Positions 34,387-46,546 of a DNA stretch of 64,000 nucleotides are shown here, one piece after another; the first letter of the stretch is position 1; each line of letters starts with the position of its first letter. The notes beneath the pieces were generated by a model that worked only from the letters and a program-made list of their open reading frames with translations, was not told where the DNA came from and searched no databases. A program made the position numbers and the translations under genes. The stretch lies in assembly GCA_014621425.1 (NCBI GenBank), contig JAANBB010000018.1, positions 186,001 through 250,000 on the forward strand, given 5' to 3'. The DNA is from Cylindrodendrum hubeiense. Taxonomy: Eukaryota; Ascomycota; Sordariomycetes; Hypocreales; Nectriaceae.

Positions 34387-35714
34387 ATGGAACCCGTTCG
34401 CGAGGTACGCTGGGGTATACTTGCCACTGGCGCAATTTCGTTAACATTGTATACTACTCTCTACCAGTTTGTCCCATGAAAATGAACTTACAATGCGTAA
34501 CAGCACCAAAGATATGCTTGTTGACCCCAAAACTCGAGGTGTCACTAGCATCAGGCACACGGTCGTTGCAGCTGCTTCATCATCCTCGAAATCTCGCGCC
34601 GAGGCCTTTCTCCAAGAAGTGGGGGCCACTTCGTCTGCCGCAGCATACGGCTCGTATCATGAGCTCGTTCAGGATCCTAATGTCGAAATTATATATGTCG
34701 CGACGCCGCATTCCCATCACTACCAGAACGTGATGTTGTGTTTGGAGGCTGGCAAGAATGTTCTTTGCGAGAAGGCCTTTACGGTAAATGCTCAGCAAGC
34801 CCGAAAGCTGGCGGAAAAGGCGAAAGAAAAGGGCTGCCTTTTGATGGAGGCTCTCTGGACACGACATTTTCCTTTGGCAGACTATGTGCGAGATACCATC
34901 TCCTCTGGAAAACTTGGAGTTATTTCCAGAGTTATTTCCGACTGCAGCATGGGATTATCGCCTGAAACTTCATTCAAAGACGGAAAACATAGAATGGTAA
35001 ATGCCGACCTCGCTGGCGGCGCATTACTGGATATGGGAATTTACGCCTTGACCTGGCCGTTCCTGGCCTTGTACGACGCACAACAGACACAGCAGCCTAA
35101 GCAACCTAGAGTGCTAGCCATGATGAACAAGGTACAATCACAAGAACTATTCAAGTCTATTTTAACCCTTCCAAGGCCAGTACTAACAAGAGAATGTCCA
35201 ATAGTATCAACAAACCTCTGCGGACGAGACAACAACCATGATACTTGCATTCCCTCGTGATGCCTCGGCTGGAGGTGACGCACATGCCGTTGCCACCACA
35301 TCTATCCGAGTAGGAGGTTTCCGTAGCGACCCCAACCCTCAAGCTAGCGTACGAATCCAAGGTGATCTCGGTGAAATTCAACTATTTCCTTCAGCACAAA
35401 ATCCAAAGTCAACGAAGATAATCCTCAAAGATGGGACTGTCGAGGAAAGAACGTGGGAAAAGCCTGGTCCAGGAAAAGGAAGCGGCTGGTACAACGGATT
35501 TGGGCCATATAAAAATCCAGAAGGAGAGGGCCAGGGCATGTTTTGGGAGGCTGATGAAGCCGCTTTTGCTCTCATAGAAGGCAGAAACGAGGGGAAACAT
35601 TTGAAATTGGACGAGACTATCATCATGATGGAGGTTATGGACGAGGTCCGACGTCAAGGCGGCTTGGCTTATTCGGAAAATATCGAGACTACAGACTACC
35701 CTGTAGATCTATAG
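34387..35714 (+). CDS. Gfo/Idh/MocA-family NAD(P)-dependent oxidoreductase
   Basis: Three exons (34387-34439, 34504-35131 and 35205-35714) give 396 residues. The first exon carries the Rossmann start VRWGILATGAIS, which the intron interrupts. Next come YVATPHSHHYQNVMLCLEAGKNVLCEKAFTVN in short blocks, with the EKAF (EKP-like) catalytic Lys region. ALWTRHFPLADYVRD and ADLAGGALLDMGIYALTW (GG..D.G.Y) complete the C-terminal alpha/beta fold. This is the dihydrodiol dehydrogenase / D-xylose 1-dehydrogenase-like branch common in fungi, acting on sugars or diols with NADP. It is convergent with the aldo/keto reductase gene. Confidence 0.9.
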
Positions 35715-36041
35715 GGAATGATCTGCCAACTCCAGGGAAATATGGGTGTATGGACGACTTGTTGGCGGGAATATGGAAGCAGAAGCAAGGCGGAGACTAC
35801 GGAGTGTTTTTATAAGCTACCATGAAGATTGTTGATCATCTGCAGGCAAAGAACGCTGCTTGATCTGCATTGCACAAGAAAAGATCTGGTGGTCCAACCT
35901 CGTAGCTAAGGGGAAACATAAAAGCCAGTTGTCACTGTTTCCATGTCCTGCTCCATTTCGTGTTCTGTAACCGACTAATCAAAGCCAACTGTCGATCGCC
36001 TAGATTGAATTAGATAGAGTATTGAAGATGGTTGCACTTGC

Positions 36042-37642
36042 TTACGGTTGGTAGGGTTCTTCCAGGAACTTCATCTCATCGTCACTGAGCTCAATTTCCA
36101 GGGCTGCAATAGTCTCCTCAAATCGTTCGATCTTGGATATGCCGACAACTGGAGCGGCGACAATGTCTTTGTGGAGAACCCAAGCTGTGAAGCTATCAGA
36201 CAAATTATAGTAGCGATGCTGCTTGAATGTGCTCACCAAGCGCAATCTGTGCCATGGAGAATCCTCTTTTTTTGGCCAATTCCTCGACACGCTGATTTAT
36301 CGTCTTCTCCCATTCCACACCCAGGAGAGCTTCGTCATGGAATGCATCTGAGGTCTTATTAATCCTGTTAGCCACTGACTTTCCATTGTCGCTAAAAGGG
36401 CACCAAAAGGCTTACCGAGCGCACAGTGTCATAAGCCTCGCTGAGAGGCCGGGTTAGGTCTTATTGAAGTTAGAGCATTGGTGAGTCAGACACGAAGCAG
36501 AGTACTCACGGCCCTTTGCCATAGGGCTCCAAGGGGTAGATCCCACACCAAGGTACTTCAGAAGCGGCATCATCTCGCGTTCCTCTTCGCGGTACAAAAG
36601 ATTGTAGAAGTTCTGGCAATTGATGAAAGGTGTCAAATTGTTGGCAATGGCATAGTCTGGAGTCTGTGAGCGTAACCTAAAGCTGCATGAAGGCGCATTG
36701 ACTCACTCTGCATCGCGTGGAATTGCCATGCCCAGCAGCTACTCATACCTATGTAACGGACGTACCCTGCTTGTACTACATCATGCAAAGCACGCATGGT
36801 CTCCTCGATCTATGTCTGGGGCATTAACTACCGCTTAATATTACCAACGGAGGATTGCCAATTACCGGAGTCTCGTAGTCGAACCGATGCAACTATGAAT
36901 GATATTTTGAGCATCCTGATTCATGTCAATATGGTCTTGGTATGTTCGCATACCTGGAGAACATCAATGTAGTCTGTTTGAAGACGCTTCAACGCCAATT
37001 TGACATTGTCGAAAATGTGCTACATGTGTTAATTATGCTAAGGTAAATCATGAGAGTTATAATTCAGTACCTTGCGATTATTACCGGCTGTAAGGGTCAG
37101 TCCTGCCGGCCCTTGTTTTTCCGAATCCCCAACAGGAAATCGTGACTGATGTCATAAGTAGTTGGTAGTACCATACAGAAATGGATGTACTGAGTACCTT
37201 TGTCATAACAACCACAGCCTCTCTCGGGACTGTCTTGAGGAACTTCCCCAGTATCTCTTCGCTAACACCATTGCCGTAAAAGTTAGACGTGTCAAAGGTA
37301 TTGATTCCTAGCTCCCATGCTCGCTTTATGCTGGTTAGACACAGCACTGACTTCGCCGTATGTTGCATCACCCTCACCTGAAGATGTCTGAGAGCTTCAT
37401 CCTCTTCAACCCGCCAAGCCACGTCGGTTTTAGTACCGTAAGTTGCCGTTCCCATGATAAGCCGCGAAATCTTGCTACTAATGAGTACTTTGTCTCATTC
37501 ATGGAAGGTCTGACAGGAATTGGGGATTGATACTAACCTTTAGGCCACTGTTACCCAACCGGACGTATTGCATCTTTGGGGCAAGCTTCGAGTGGCCGAA
37601 TTCGATTGGCACAGTGCGACCCTTGATTTGACTCTTGAGCAT
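36042..37642 (-). CDS. Aldo/keto reductase
   Basis: About eleven exons, all GT-AG and in frame, rebuild roughly 348 residues from ATG 37642 to a stop at 36042. The AKR barrel is clear: VRLGNSGLKISRLIMGTATYG, GINTFDTSNFYGNGVSEEILGK with catalytic Asp and Tyr, VVVMTK with the catalytic Lys, IDVLQLHRFD with the His, RYIGMSSCWAWQF and the C-terminal coenzyme site PVVGISKIERFEET. It resembles the fungal AKRs that act on aldehydes and ketones with NADPH; substrate unknown. It closes the 20-37 kb set and is convergent with the Gfo/Idh/MocA gene. Confidence 0.88.
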
Positions 37643-39118
37643 GATGAAATTTGGGGTGGGACTTATCGAAGATTTTGAATGTGAAGACTGATGGCTAGAA
37701 CATGAGACTCTGTTTGATTCCCTCTTTAGATCGCCACGCGGACCCTAATATGGCTGTTTTCTACATCATAATTGATTTAATATTGAACCCATTACTGGTG
37801 GTAATAGATCCGGTGGTTTCATTGATTCGTTTCCCTTGTCGTGTACTCGCGTCATTGCGGGGACGTGTGCCTGGAGGTGGCGTCAAGTGGCCAATATGAG
37901 TGACGGAGCGTAGCAGCGGGCGAAGTGGGGGGTCTGGTGGTTTCCCTCTTCATGTTATCAGCCGGTTTGCATCTACTGGACCCGATCTGTTCCGCTAAGG
38001 GTGGGCAGGAACATGGTTCGACGGGAGCCAAGTAGCATCCCCATTTAGGTGATATGGGATGTTAACTTATCGTCATGGCGTGATTCGCTTGACCCCAAGC
38101 AGATCAGATCATGGACACCCCAGATTACCCCGGACTCTGTCAATATTGGGGATCTCAAGATTGCCCAATATCCCAGTCTTTACCGCCTGCTCCCTGGCGT
38201 CGCGGTTAGGGCCGGTCGGGCTTTCTATGTGTCATGGGGAGGGCATAGTCATTCTTCGGTTCGCAAAGTCAAGTCTGTTTAACCTGCACAACCGTTACAC
38301 GTATACCTACTTTGAATATCATGCTGATTCCTAAGACAACCATGAACACACTTAAATATCCTCTGCGGAGACGCTCAACTATCATCCTCGACGCAAATCA
38401 GGATGCAAACGTGTCAATGAGGCAAATAGGGCAGAGCCAGGAGTGAAAAAAATGGGCGATAGAGAAGTTGCATAGAAGACTTGGTACGTAACTTTTTTTT
38501 CGTGTCCTTCCTAACTTCCACTACTCTGATGTCATGTGGGCACCTTGGAGTGATCCGTAGTGAGATAGTAAAGTACACTAAGATGTCTGCAAGGCGAGGC
38601 GAAGTACCTGATTGCCACACGCAAAACAATGTCCACAATCGCTGTAATTCATCTGAGCGATCACTATTAATCCTATTGACCTTTTCTGTTTTTTTGATGA
38701 ATCTCCTATTGTCCTCATCAATGATGTAATAATCCTATTCAAGTGCTTGTTCACATATGATTGGCACAAAGTGCAAACACCTAGCGTTGTCTCACCGGGG
38801 TCATTTCATAGGCTGCCATGTGGCAGCTGAAATTACAATGCCACTGAATGAAAGCGAGAGCCAACCATTAGCGCATTTGGGGGCGAAACTTGGTCACATG
38901 TTTGTTATTCACGTATGCAAAGTTATTTAAGGGAGACTGCTGTACCCAAACAAACAGAATTCCCCCCAATTCACCTGACATCCGTGTCGCTGTTTGCACT
39001 GGTTTCAACCCATACCTCCCCCGCACGACACCATATTGCCACAAAAAGGTTTCCTTACATTTTGAATACAAAAGTTACTAGAGTTTCTTACACAGCCATT
39101 CCCGTCAATCCATTCGGT
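37643..39118. other. Intergenic, no gene recognised
   Basis: About 1.5 kb of moderate composition with small frames but no recognised domain. Confidence 0.45.
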
Positions 39119-39598
39119 ATGTTGAAAGATGAAAAATGTGTTGCTACCGAGGCTAATGCAGCAATTCAAGACGGAAGTCATGGCCGACCTTGATGAAGAG
39201 ATTCGACTTCAATAGAAGATCGTTAAAAAAATGACCAACGATGACTGTGATCCCACGCAAGTTAAGAAGCTTGGAACTTTGTTTTATATAAGATTCTTAA
39301 ACCTGGGAAGGATGACTGACCTCGAAAAGGCTATCTCTATTGTCCGATAGGTGATTGACATAATTCTAGCGAGCTATACAGATTGGTGTGAAGATTTAAA
39401 CACCCTATTATTTTAACTTGGTAATAGATTTTTAATATTAGGAATGATAAATGATATTGATGAAATTATAGATATTAGAAGGGAAGCTATTGGATTGATC
39501 CTAGATAACTACTCTGGGAAGATCAGATAGCTAAATAACCTTATGGTTCTGTTTAATAATAGATTTTTAAGTATAGGAAAAATGGCCGATCTTGAGAA

Positions 39599-39608
39599 TA
39601 TAATTTAG
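39599..39608. repeat. Left 10-bp target-site duplication
   Basis: TATAATTTAG. It matches the right copy with one G/A difference explicable by RIP. Confidence 0.8.
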
Positions 39609-39699
39609 GCAATTGCTAGACATACATGACGTTTTGCTACCCGTATATAATTCTTACACATACATAACTTTTCTATCACTCTTATTAGCTTAAAAAAAA
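39609..39699 (+). repeat. Left terminal inverted repeat
   Basis: About 90 bp, pairing with 43421-43509. The mismatches are mostly C/T and G/A transitions. Confidence 0.8.
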
Positions 39700-39908
39700 C
39701 AGTCTTCACATATATAAATAACCAAAGGCAGTGAAGCTAGTATTACTAATAATTACTATACCTATATTAAGTCCATGACTATAATATCCCACTACCGTTA
39801 TATCAAGATAGTATAATTTCAATCTCTTATATCTGAATTCTCAGCTTAATAACAAGCGATCAAAATTATACTATATTATAATAATACTATCAGGTCACCT
39901 TAGATCAA

Positions 39909-40183
39909 GACAATCTAATAATACTATCATGATATCACTAAGATAACCTAATAGTATTATCATGATATTATTAAGATAACCTAATAGTATTATTATAATA
40001 TAGTTAAGATAATCTGATAGTATTATCATAATATAGTTAAGATAACCTAATAGTACTATTATAATATTATTAAGATAACCTGATAATACTATCATGATAT
40101 AGTTAAGATAACCTAATAGTACTATTACAATATCACTAAGATAATCTAATAGTACTATTATAATATAATTAAGATAACCTAAT
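39909..40183. repeat. 33-bp tandem repeat inside the transposon
   Basis: Eight full units and a partial one, each beginning GATAACCTAATAGTA or close to it, with exact 33-bp spacing (39909, 39942, 39975, 40008, 40041, 40074, 40107, 40140, 40173). Variation between units is almost all transitions. Read on the minus strand it gives an 11-residue hydrophobic repeat by chance. Confidence 0.85.
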
Positions 40184-43100
40184 CTATAATTAACTATAAT
40201 AATATAATTTTAATTTTTAAGATTTAAATTCTTATCCTAATAATAAGCAATCAAAATTATACTATTTCTATCTTAACTTTAAAACTCTACCTTATATCAC
40301 TTTCTATTACTATTTATTAACTCCTATTGACTTTTTATTCTATAAATACTAGATTATAATCTTTATCTAGCAGTTCATATTCTAATAAGGTATCCAGGAT
40401 TAAATATAGCTAACTAACTATAAATTACTTATATAATTAATCTATCTTATTAGCTTATCTCCTATTTAATCCTTATTAATATTAATTAATTTTAACTTTC
40501 TACTAGCTAATCTTATTTATACTTTATTACTTAACTTATTAATATAATAATAACTAATTAAATATCAGCAAGCTAGGATTAACTACCAATCTTAATAGCT
40601 AAACTAGAGGGTATAGTTTATAGTATATTTCTTAGGTAATTATATAATATTAAAGTGATCTTAGGGTTAAGGATATAATAATATAGATCTCATAATAATA
40701 ATTCTCAAAGTCACTAATATAAATAGATATTTCACTTTATAAACTATAGATCCAAACCTAACTTCTTATAGATTATATAATAATATAAGATATTAAGTTC
40801 TATTAAGATAGAATAGTTATTATTATAATCTTAAAGAGGGATTAGAAAGGGATTCTTTCTAATTAGCATTATTGTATATATAATATAATATTATCCTTAT
40901 ATTAAGACCAGGCCCTTCAAAGAGATCATTATTCATAGTTTACCTAGGTATTCTAAGCTTAGTCTAGAGAGATCACATACTATAAGTACCTCATCTACTA
41001 TACACTTATTCAAGAAGTTATACTCTTAATTCTTTATTATATCTTATATTACCTTAATAAGATAAAAAAGATTATTTATATTATTTAATAAATAGCTTTT
41101 AATATTATTATTACTTACTTTTATACTAGATATAATATAGATATTAAAGTTATAATATAACTTGATAAAATAGTAGGCCTATTAAGCTCTTATAAGTATA
41201 TAAGTACTATATAAATAATATAAAATTAATTATTAATTATAAAACTCCTTGTATAGTATTCTCTAAGCTTTTTTATAGACTATTTTATTATTAATAAAGA
41301 ATATAATCTTCTATATCTAAAAGATATCTCAATAAATATAAGGAATCTTATTAATTATTAAACTGTTAATTAATACTTAGTTAATCAGGTTAAGTTAGGT
41401 ATAATATTAAGGGGATTTATTAAGATCATTATTATCTAAGTTACTAGTAGGCTCAGATAGCTTAAGCTATTTCTACTTTAACTTAAGAAGGATATTAAAG
41501 TTAATATAGTAAATATACAATTACTATTATAATATAAAAAACTAATTATTTAAAGCTACCTTTATTAATTTATTAAAATCTATAATAATAATAATTAGAT
41601 CTTTAATAGATTGTTTATTAATTAGCTATCAAATTCCCTCTATAAGGAATTAAAATCCTTCCTATCTCTTATTATCAATCAAGCTAAATACTATATTAAA
41701 GACTATCCCTAAACATATCTATCCAGTTACTTAGAAGAGTAATAACTTAAACTAATTAGTATTATATATATTATTAAAGCTAATAATATCTAGAAAGTAC
41801 TTTTATATTTAAAGATAATAGGAAAAGGTCTATATTAAGCTAATAATTCAATTTAGCTTATTATCTACTCACTTTACTAAATAGGGGATTCCATTCTTAT
41901 CAAAAAGCTTAATTAGGACTATAGTAGAGATATACCTATTTAACTTATTATAATTAATTATAATCCTAATATTATAGATATTCTTTTAGATAAAGCTAAT
42001 ATCTAGATACTGATCCTAAATAATTATTTATATATTACAAGTATATATACTAACCTATTAACTTATAGCTTTAAGAGTAATCTTAATAGATAAAATAAAT
42101 TATTAATAGGTAGGATAAATTAATAGAATAATATTAAACTAGTAATTATATTTATTATATTCTATATTTAGATACTAATATAAGAATCACTTCCCCTCTT
42201 CAAGAGCTTTAGTAATAATCTTCTACTTATAGCTATATTTTCAAGATTTCCTTTACTATAGTCCAATTCCTTTAACAGACTTTAGTTATCCAAATTAATT
42301 ATATTAAAAAATATATCTAATTATTTAGCCTTAATATTAATATTTATTATACTAAATAATATTAAAACCATATTCCTTTATAAAGATATTAACTATCTTA
42401 AAGAGAGTCTCCACATCCAGAGCAGCATCTCCTAGAATAGGAGGATTGGATATTAGCTCTAGTTCCAGAGAGACTGAAAATCATATAGATATAGAAGATA
42501 TACCTACTTGAAGACTTAATATTAATTATTAATCTTAAGGTAGAGAATATAATGGAGGGGGATTATAGGATCCTAGGCTTAGTAATAACTAGCCCTATCT
42601 CTCTCACTATTTATATATATATTTATATTAATAAGTAAGGTTAAATATAAGATATTAGCCTTCTCTAATAACCTATTATATAAGCTTCAGAGCAGATTAG
42701 AATTCAGCCTTTATTACTTAAGATAATATTAGAGATATTAAAGATATTAGGGGGCTGGATATATAAAATATAGAAGTCAATAACAAATATAAATATTTAC
42801 CTAGGATTAAGCTTATTATTTAATAAATAGATAATAAAACCAGAATAAGATTAATATTAAAATAGATTTTATAATTATTATATATTATCTAGGTTAACTT
42901 ATTTATACCTTATTAACTATAAGGTCTAGGAATATTAGAGAATTACTATGAGTATAATATAAAAAGATTATTAATAATATTATTATCTCTAACACTATAA
43001 AATAGAAAGATAGTACTAGCTATAATTAATAGACTTAAAGGATATAATAGACTCAATAGATTAACATTATATTTAATATAATAACTTAAAGAATATAATA

Positions 43101-43268
43101 GACTTAATTAATATAATAGACTTAGTAGATTAGTATTATACTCTATTACTCTATATAATAGCACTTCTAAGGGATTAATTAATTACTAGGACTTAGACTT
43201 TAACTTTATCTTTAGGATCTAAGAACTAGTTTAATATCAGTTTATTAATAATAAGATATATTTAATCC

Positions 43269-43279
43269 GGGGGGGGGGG
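43269..43279. repeat. Run of eleven G in a GC island within AT-rich DNA
   Basis: G11 followed by CTGATCGGGAGTGGGCTC, with almost no other G or C around it. May be a homopolymer artefact or a later small insertion. Confidence 0.5.
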
Positions 43280-43420
43280 CTGATCGGGAGTGGGCTCTAG
43301 GAGTAGCTATTAGGATATTTATAATAATTATTCCTAGAGGTAAGATTATTTTAATTATAATAGGTTAAATACCAAGGGGTATAAAGAGAAAATATAATAG
43401 AATTCCCAAACACTAACAAT

Positions 43421-43509
43421 TTTTTTTAAGCTAATAAGAATAGTAGAAAAGTCATATATGTATAAGATCATGCACGGATAGCAAAATATCATGTGTGTCT
43501 AGTAATTAC
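43421..43509 (-). repeat. Right terminal inverted repeat
   Basis: Complement of the left end, ending with the same A-rich tract before the interior. Confidence 0.8.
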
Positions 43510-43519
43510 TATAATTTAA
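43510..43519. repeat. Right 10-bp target-site duplication
   Basis: TATAATTTAA. Deleting the element and one copy restores the TPR reading frame. Confidence 0.8.
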
Positions 43520-46500
43520 ACAGAATAAGAAGTAGTTAATTTTACTCTAGAAAGCTACTTAGACTGAGTGGTGTATTTGGGTAATCTTAGTAAGTTTCTT
43601 TATAGTTATTATTTAAGATCTGGACTACTTGTTAATTTTGATAAAGCTATTAAGATTGAAAGACAAGTAATTAGTATAGCTGAGAATAATTATATAGATA
43701 TAGTAGTGTTATTAAGTAATCTTATAACTTAGTTTAGTAATAGGTATTTGAGGATAGGGGATATTGTTAAGCTTGAAAAAGCTATCTAAATAGGATAGAA
43801 TATAATTAATAAAATCCTAAAAGATTTACCTAACCTTAGGAGATATTTAAATATACTTATAATTCTATTATATAGAAGATTCCTCTATTTAGTAGCTATT
43901 AATAAACTTGAAATTGTGATTAAATTGGGATAGGAGGTGATATAGGTATTGAAATTAATCCCATAAAATATCTGAAATAAAGTAATTTATTTGAGTAATC
44001 TTAGCATTTAACTTGGAGATAAATATTCGAGAATATAAGATATTATCTTATTTAAAGAAGTAATCTAGCTTAAATAGGAAACTATCAATATTATTCTGAA
44101 GAATAACCTAGATATATTAATTTAATTAGGTAACTTAGTGATATTATTAGGTAAGAGAATAGATATTATAGTTGACCTTGAAATAGTAATTTAGTTTAGG
44201 TGATATATAATTAATAAACTTCTAATTAATTCTCTAGACTGGGGAAGGTATTTAAATATACTTGGAGTTTATCTATAGCTTAGATTCTCTAGAAAGGGAG
44301 AGTATTATAATCTCAAAGAATTGATTCTAGTTAGGTGGGAGGTAGTTAATCTAATCCCTGAAAACTATATAGAGAGATTAACTTGGTTAAGTAATCTCGC
44401 TCTCTTTCTCACTGGGAAATTAATAGTTCTCGGAGAAAGGGATAATAATATAATACCTGGGTAAACTAGTGGTACTAAAGAGGCTATTGGTATCATAATG
44501 TAGATAGTTAATATGACCCTAGATGACTATCTAGATAGGGCGAACTACCTGAATAACCTTTCGGTCTCCCTAGGTGCTAATTATATGAAGATAAGATTGA
44601 TAGAAACTCTTAAAGAGGCTATTTAATATTAATGGGAGGTAGTGAATGCTATTTTAGATAATAGCTTATTGTGGGTAATATAGTTAATTAATCTCGTAGC
44701 TCTTCTTCGGGAAAGAGTACTACTTGGGAATAGTCTTGTGGTTAAGAAGATAGAGAAAGATTATTTACTAGAATCTATTTCTCACTATAAGTCTGTTTTA
44801 TACTAAGTAATATTACCAATTTATATTCGGATTATGGCTGGTAGAGATATTCTTAATTACTCTACCCTTATTTCTAAATAGTAATAAGGGTATAAAGTTA
44901 TGATTTTTGCTATCAATCTTATTCCTAAGCTTATCTCCTGATTATCTGATATTCCTGATAAGTATTTCTTGCTTTGAAATGTGTTCTTCTTTAAGATTGA
45001 TATAGTGGCAGTTGCGCTTCGTGTATAGAAAGGACCGTTAATTACCCTAGAAATCCTTGAACGGGGGCGCGATCTCATTATGATATCAGTCAAGGAAATG
45101 AGAAGAGATGTTTTAGATATGTAAAAGAGGCATCCCAGATTAGCATCTTAATTCGACTGACTGCGGAGCGAGTTAGCACAACCTGTATCACGCACTACAA
45201 CTTCAAGTGAGGGAACTCTCAGTCTCAGGATAGCAGGGCTTCTTCAATCGAATCGGCGATATCGCGCAAATAAAGAACTTGACAAGCTAATAGTGGAAAT
45301 TCGAGAACAGGCTGGCTTTGAGGACTTTCTTCTGGCTCCCAAAAAGGCAGATATGCAAGCAGCTGCAAGGGACGGCCCTATTGTTATTGTCAATATGAGT
45401 TAATATGGTTGCGATATAATAATCATCCAGGCGCAATGAATGTGGTCTCTACCTCTTCCCAATCTAAATACAGAGGATATCTATAACAAACAGGACAAAG
45501 AAATTCACGGAAATCTTCTAACCCTAGCTTAATTATAGGATGTCACTGTAAAGCTAATTCTGGGTGTCCTGGGCTTTAACCGACCCCTATCGAACCTGTC
45601 TGCTGACAATTGGCCATATATATAGTGGATTCCTACTAGAACTCTCACTGAATTTCCTCTGCATATAGCCGGGTACCATAATAAGAACTCCTCTGAAACT
45701 GTGCTAAATCGAATAATATCATTCTACAGCTCTTCTTTCAAGGCTCTTATACATGGTCGCCAACGTCGAGTGAACATATTAGTGAGTAATGTACTGCTTG
45801 TTATTATGAGGTATACACCAGGCCACGCTATAATTCCTTTCATAGCTAGAGAGATTAAGATAATTAGTAGACTATACAAGTCGATGGCACTTAATCCGGT
45901 TAAGCCTAAGAGAAGTAAGCAGGAATTGATAAAGCACTTAATGGAATGCAAGGTCTTCCATTTTGCTGGATATGAGCATAGTAATACTATAGACCCTTCT
46001 CAGAGCTGGTTGCTTTTGGATGATTCGGAGGAATTGACTGTGTATACTCTGTTGGATATAAATCTTCGGGATTGCTCACTATTCCTAGCCTACCTTTCGG
46101 CTTGTGGAACTGGTAAAATCAAGGAGGAAGACTCCATCGACGAAAGTATCCATCTTATCGGTGGATATTAGCTAGTAGGGTTTCGTCACATTATTGGCAC
46201 CCTCTGGGAGGTTGATGATAAATTATGTGTTGAGATGGCTAGGATTACATATGAAGTAATCGGAAATGGAGGCATGCCAGACATATTAGTCGTCTCGGGG
46301 CTATATTAAGCAACCAAAGAGCTTCGGGGTCGCTGGCTGAATACTACAGGAAGAAACAGGCGCCGGAGCGAGCGGATCAGAAAGAAACGCATCACCACCG
46401 GGCCAGCTATGACAGCCGTGCCTCATGCCAGTGGTAGGCCTCGGAGAGATGCGAGACTTGCAAGGGATGCGGCTTTATGTGACGATGATGGCGATGAGGC

Positions 46501-46546
46501 AGTAACATCACTCTCTTGGGTTCCATACGTTCATTTTGGAGTTTAA

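Larger units (their letters stand above)
39609..43509. mobile_element. RIP-saturated Mutator-like DNA transposon, 3.9 kb
   Basis: The 3901-bp block is bounded by imperfect terminal inverted repeats of about 90 bp (starting GCAATTGCTAGACATACATG on the left and GTAATTACTAGACACACATG on the complement of the right). Both finish at TTATTAGCTTAAAAAAAA. Outside the ends lie 10-bp direct repeats, TATAATTTAG and TATAATTTAA. A 9-11-bp target duplication with long inverted repeats is the pattern of Mutator-like elements, such as Hop of Fusarium. The interior is almost wholly AT with no open frame and no readable transposase, as expected after intense RIP. Family assignment rests only on ends and duplication. 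Confidence 0.8.
39119..46546 (+). pseudogene. Decayed TPR-CHAT (caspase-like) gene interrupted by a transposon
   Basis: Conceptual translation across many stops shows tetratricopeptide repeats of the fungal TPR/CHAT type: LGTLFYIRFLNLGRMTDLEK and MADLENII left of the insertion, and LGDKYSRI, DRANYLNNLSVSLG and similar to its right. A CHAT peptidase-like domain follows (45.3-46.5 kb) with His in VFHFAGYEH, Cys in AYLSACGTG, then GFRHIIGTLWEVDD and the terminal PYVHFGV. The element at 39609-43509 sits inside a TPR unit, and the repeat frame continues exactly across its target duplication. Stops come mainly from Q or W codons turned into TAA, TAG or TGA. The TPR part right of the insertion is heavily mutated, whereas the CHAT end is only lightly changed. 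Intact relatives combine TPR or NACHT modules with CHAT in putative heterokaryon or immune signalling. It cannot make protein. Confidence 0.88.

Noticed and set aside
39895..40095. Hydrophobic 66-codon frame resembling a repeat membrane protein
   Set aside because: It is the minus-strand reading of a 33-bp minisatellite in a RIP-saturated transposon.
39909..40183. CRISPR-like regular repeats
   Set aside because: Units are contiguous without spacers, and the genome is eukaryotic.
39609..43509. Tc1/mariner-type element with a TA target duplication
   Set aside because: TA does flank GACAT at both ends, but the inverted repeats continue outward to a 10-bp duplication that restores the host frame exactly, which fits better.
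45701..46171. Intact CHAT gene
   Set aside because: The open stretch is only part of the CHAT domain. The reading continues on both sides through stop codons into the TPR and C-terminal parts of the pseudogene.
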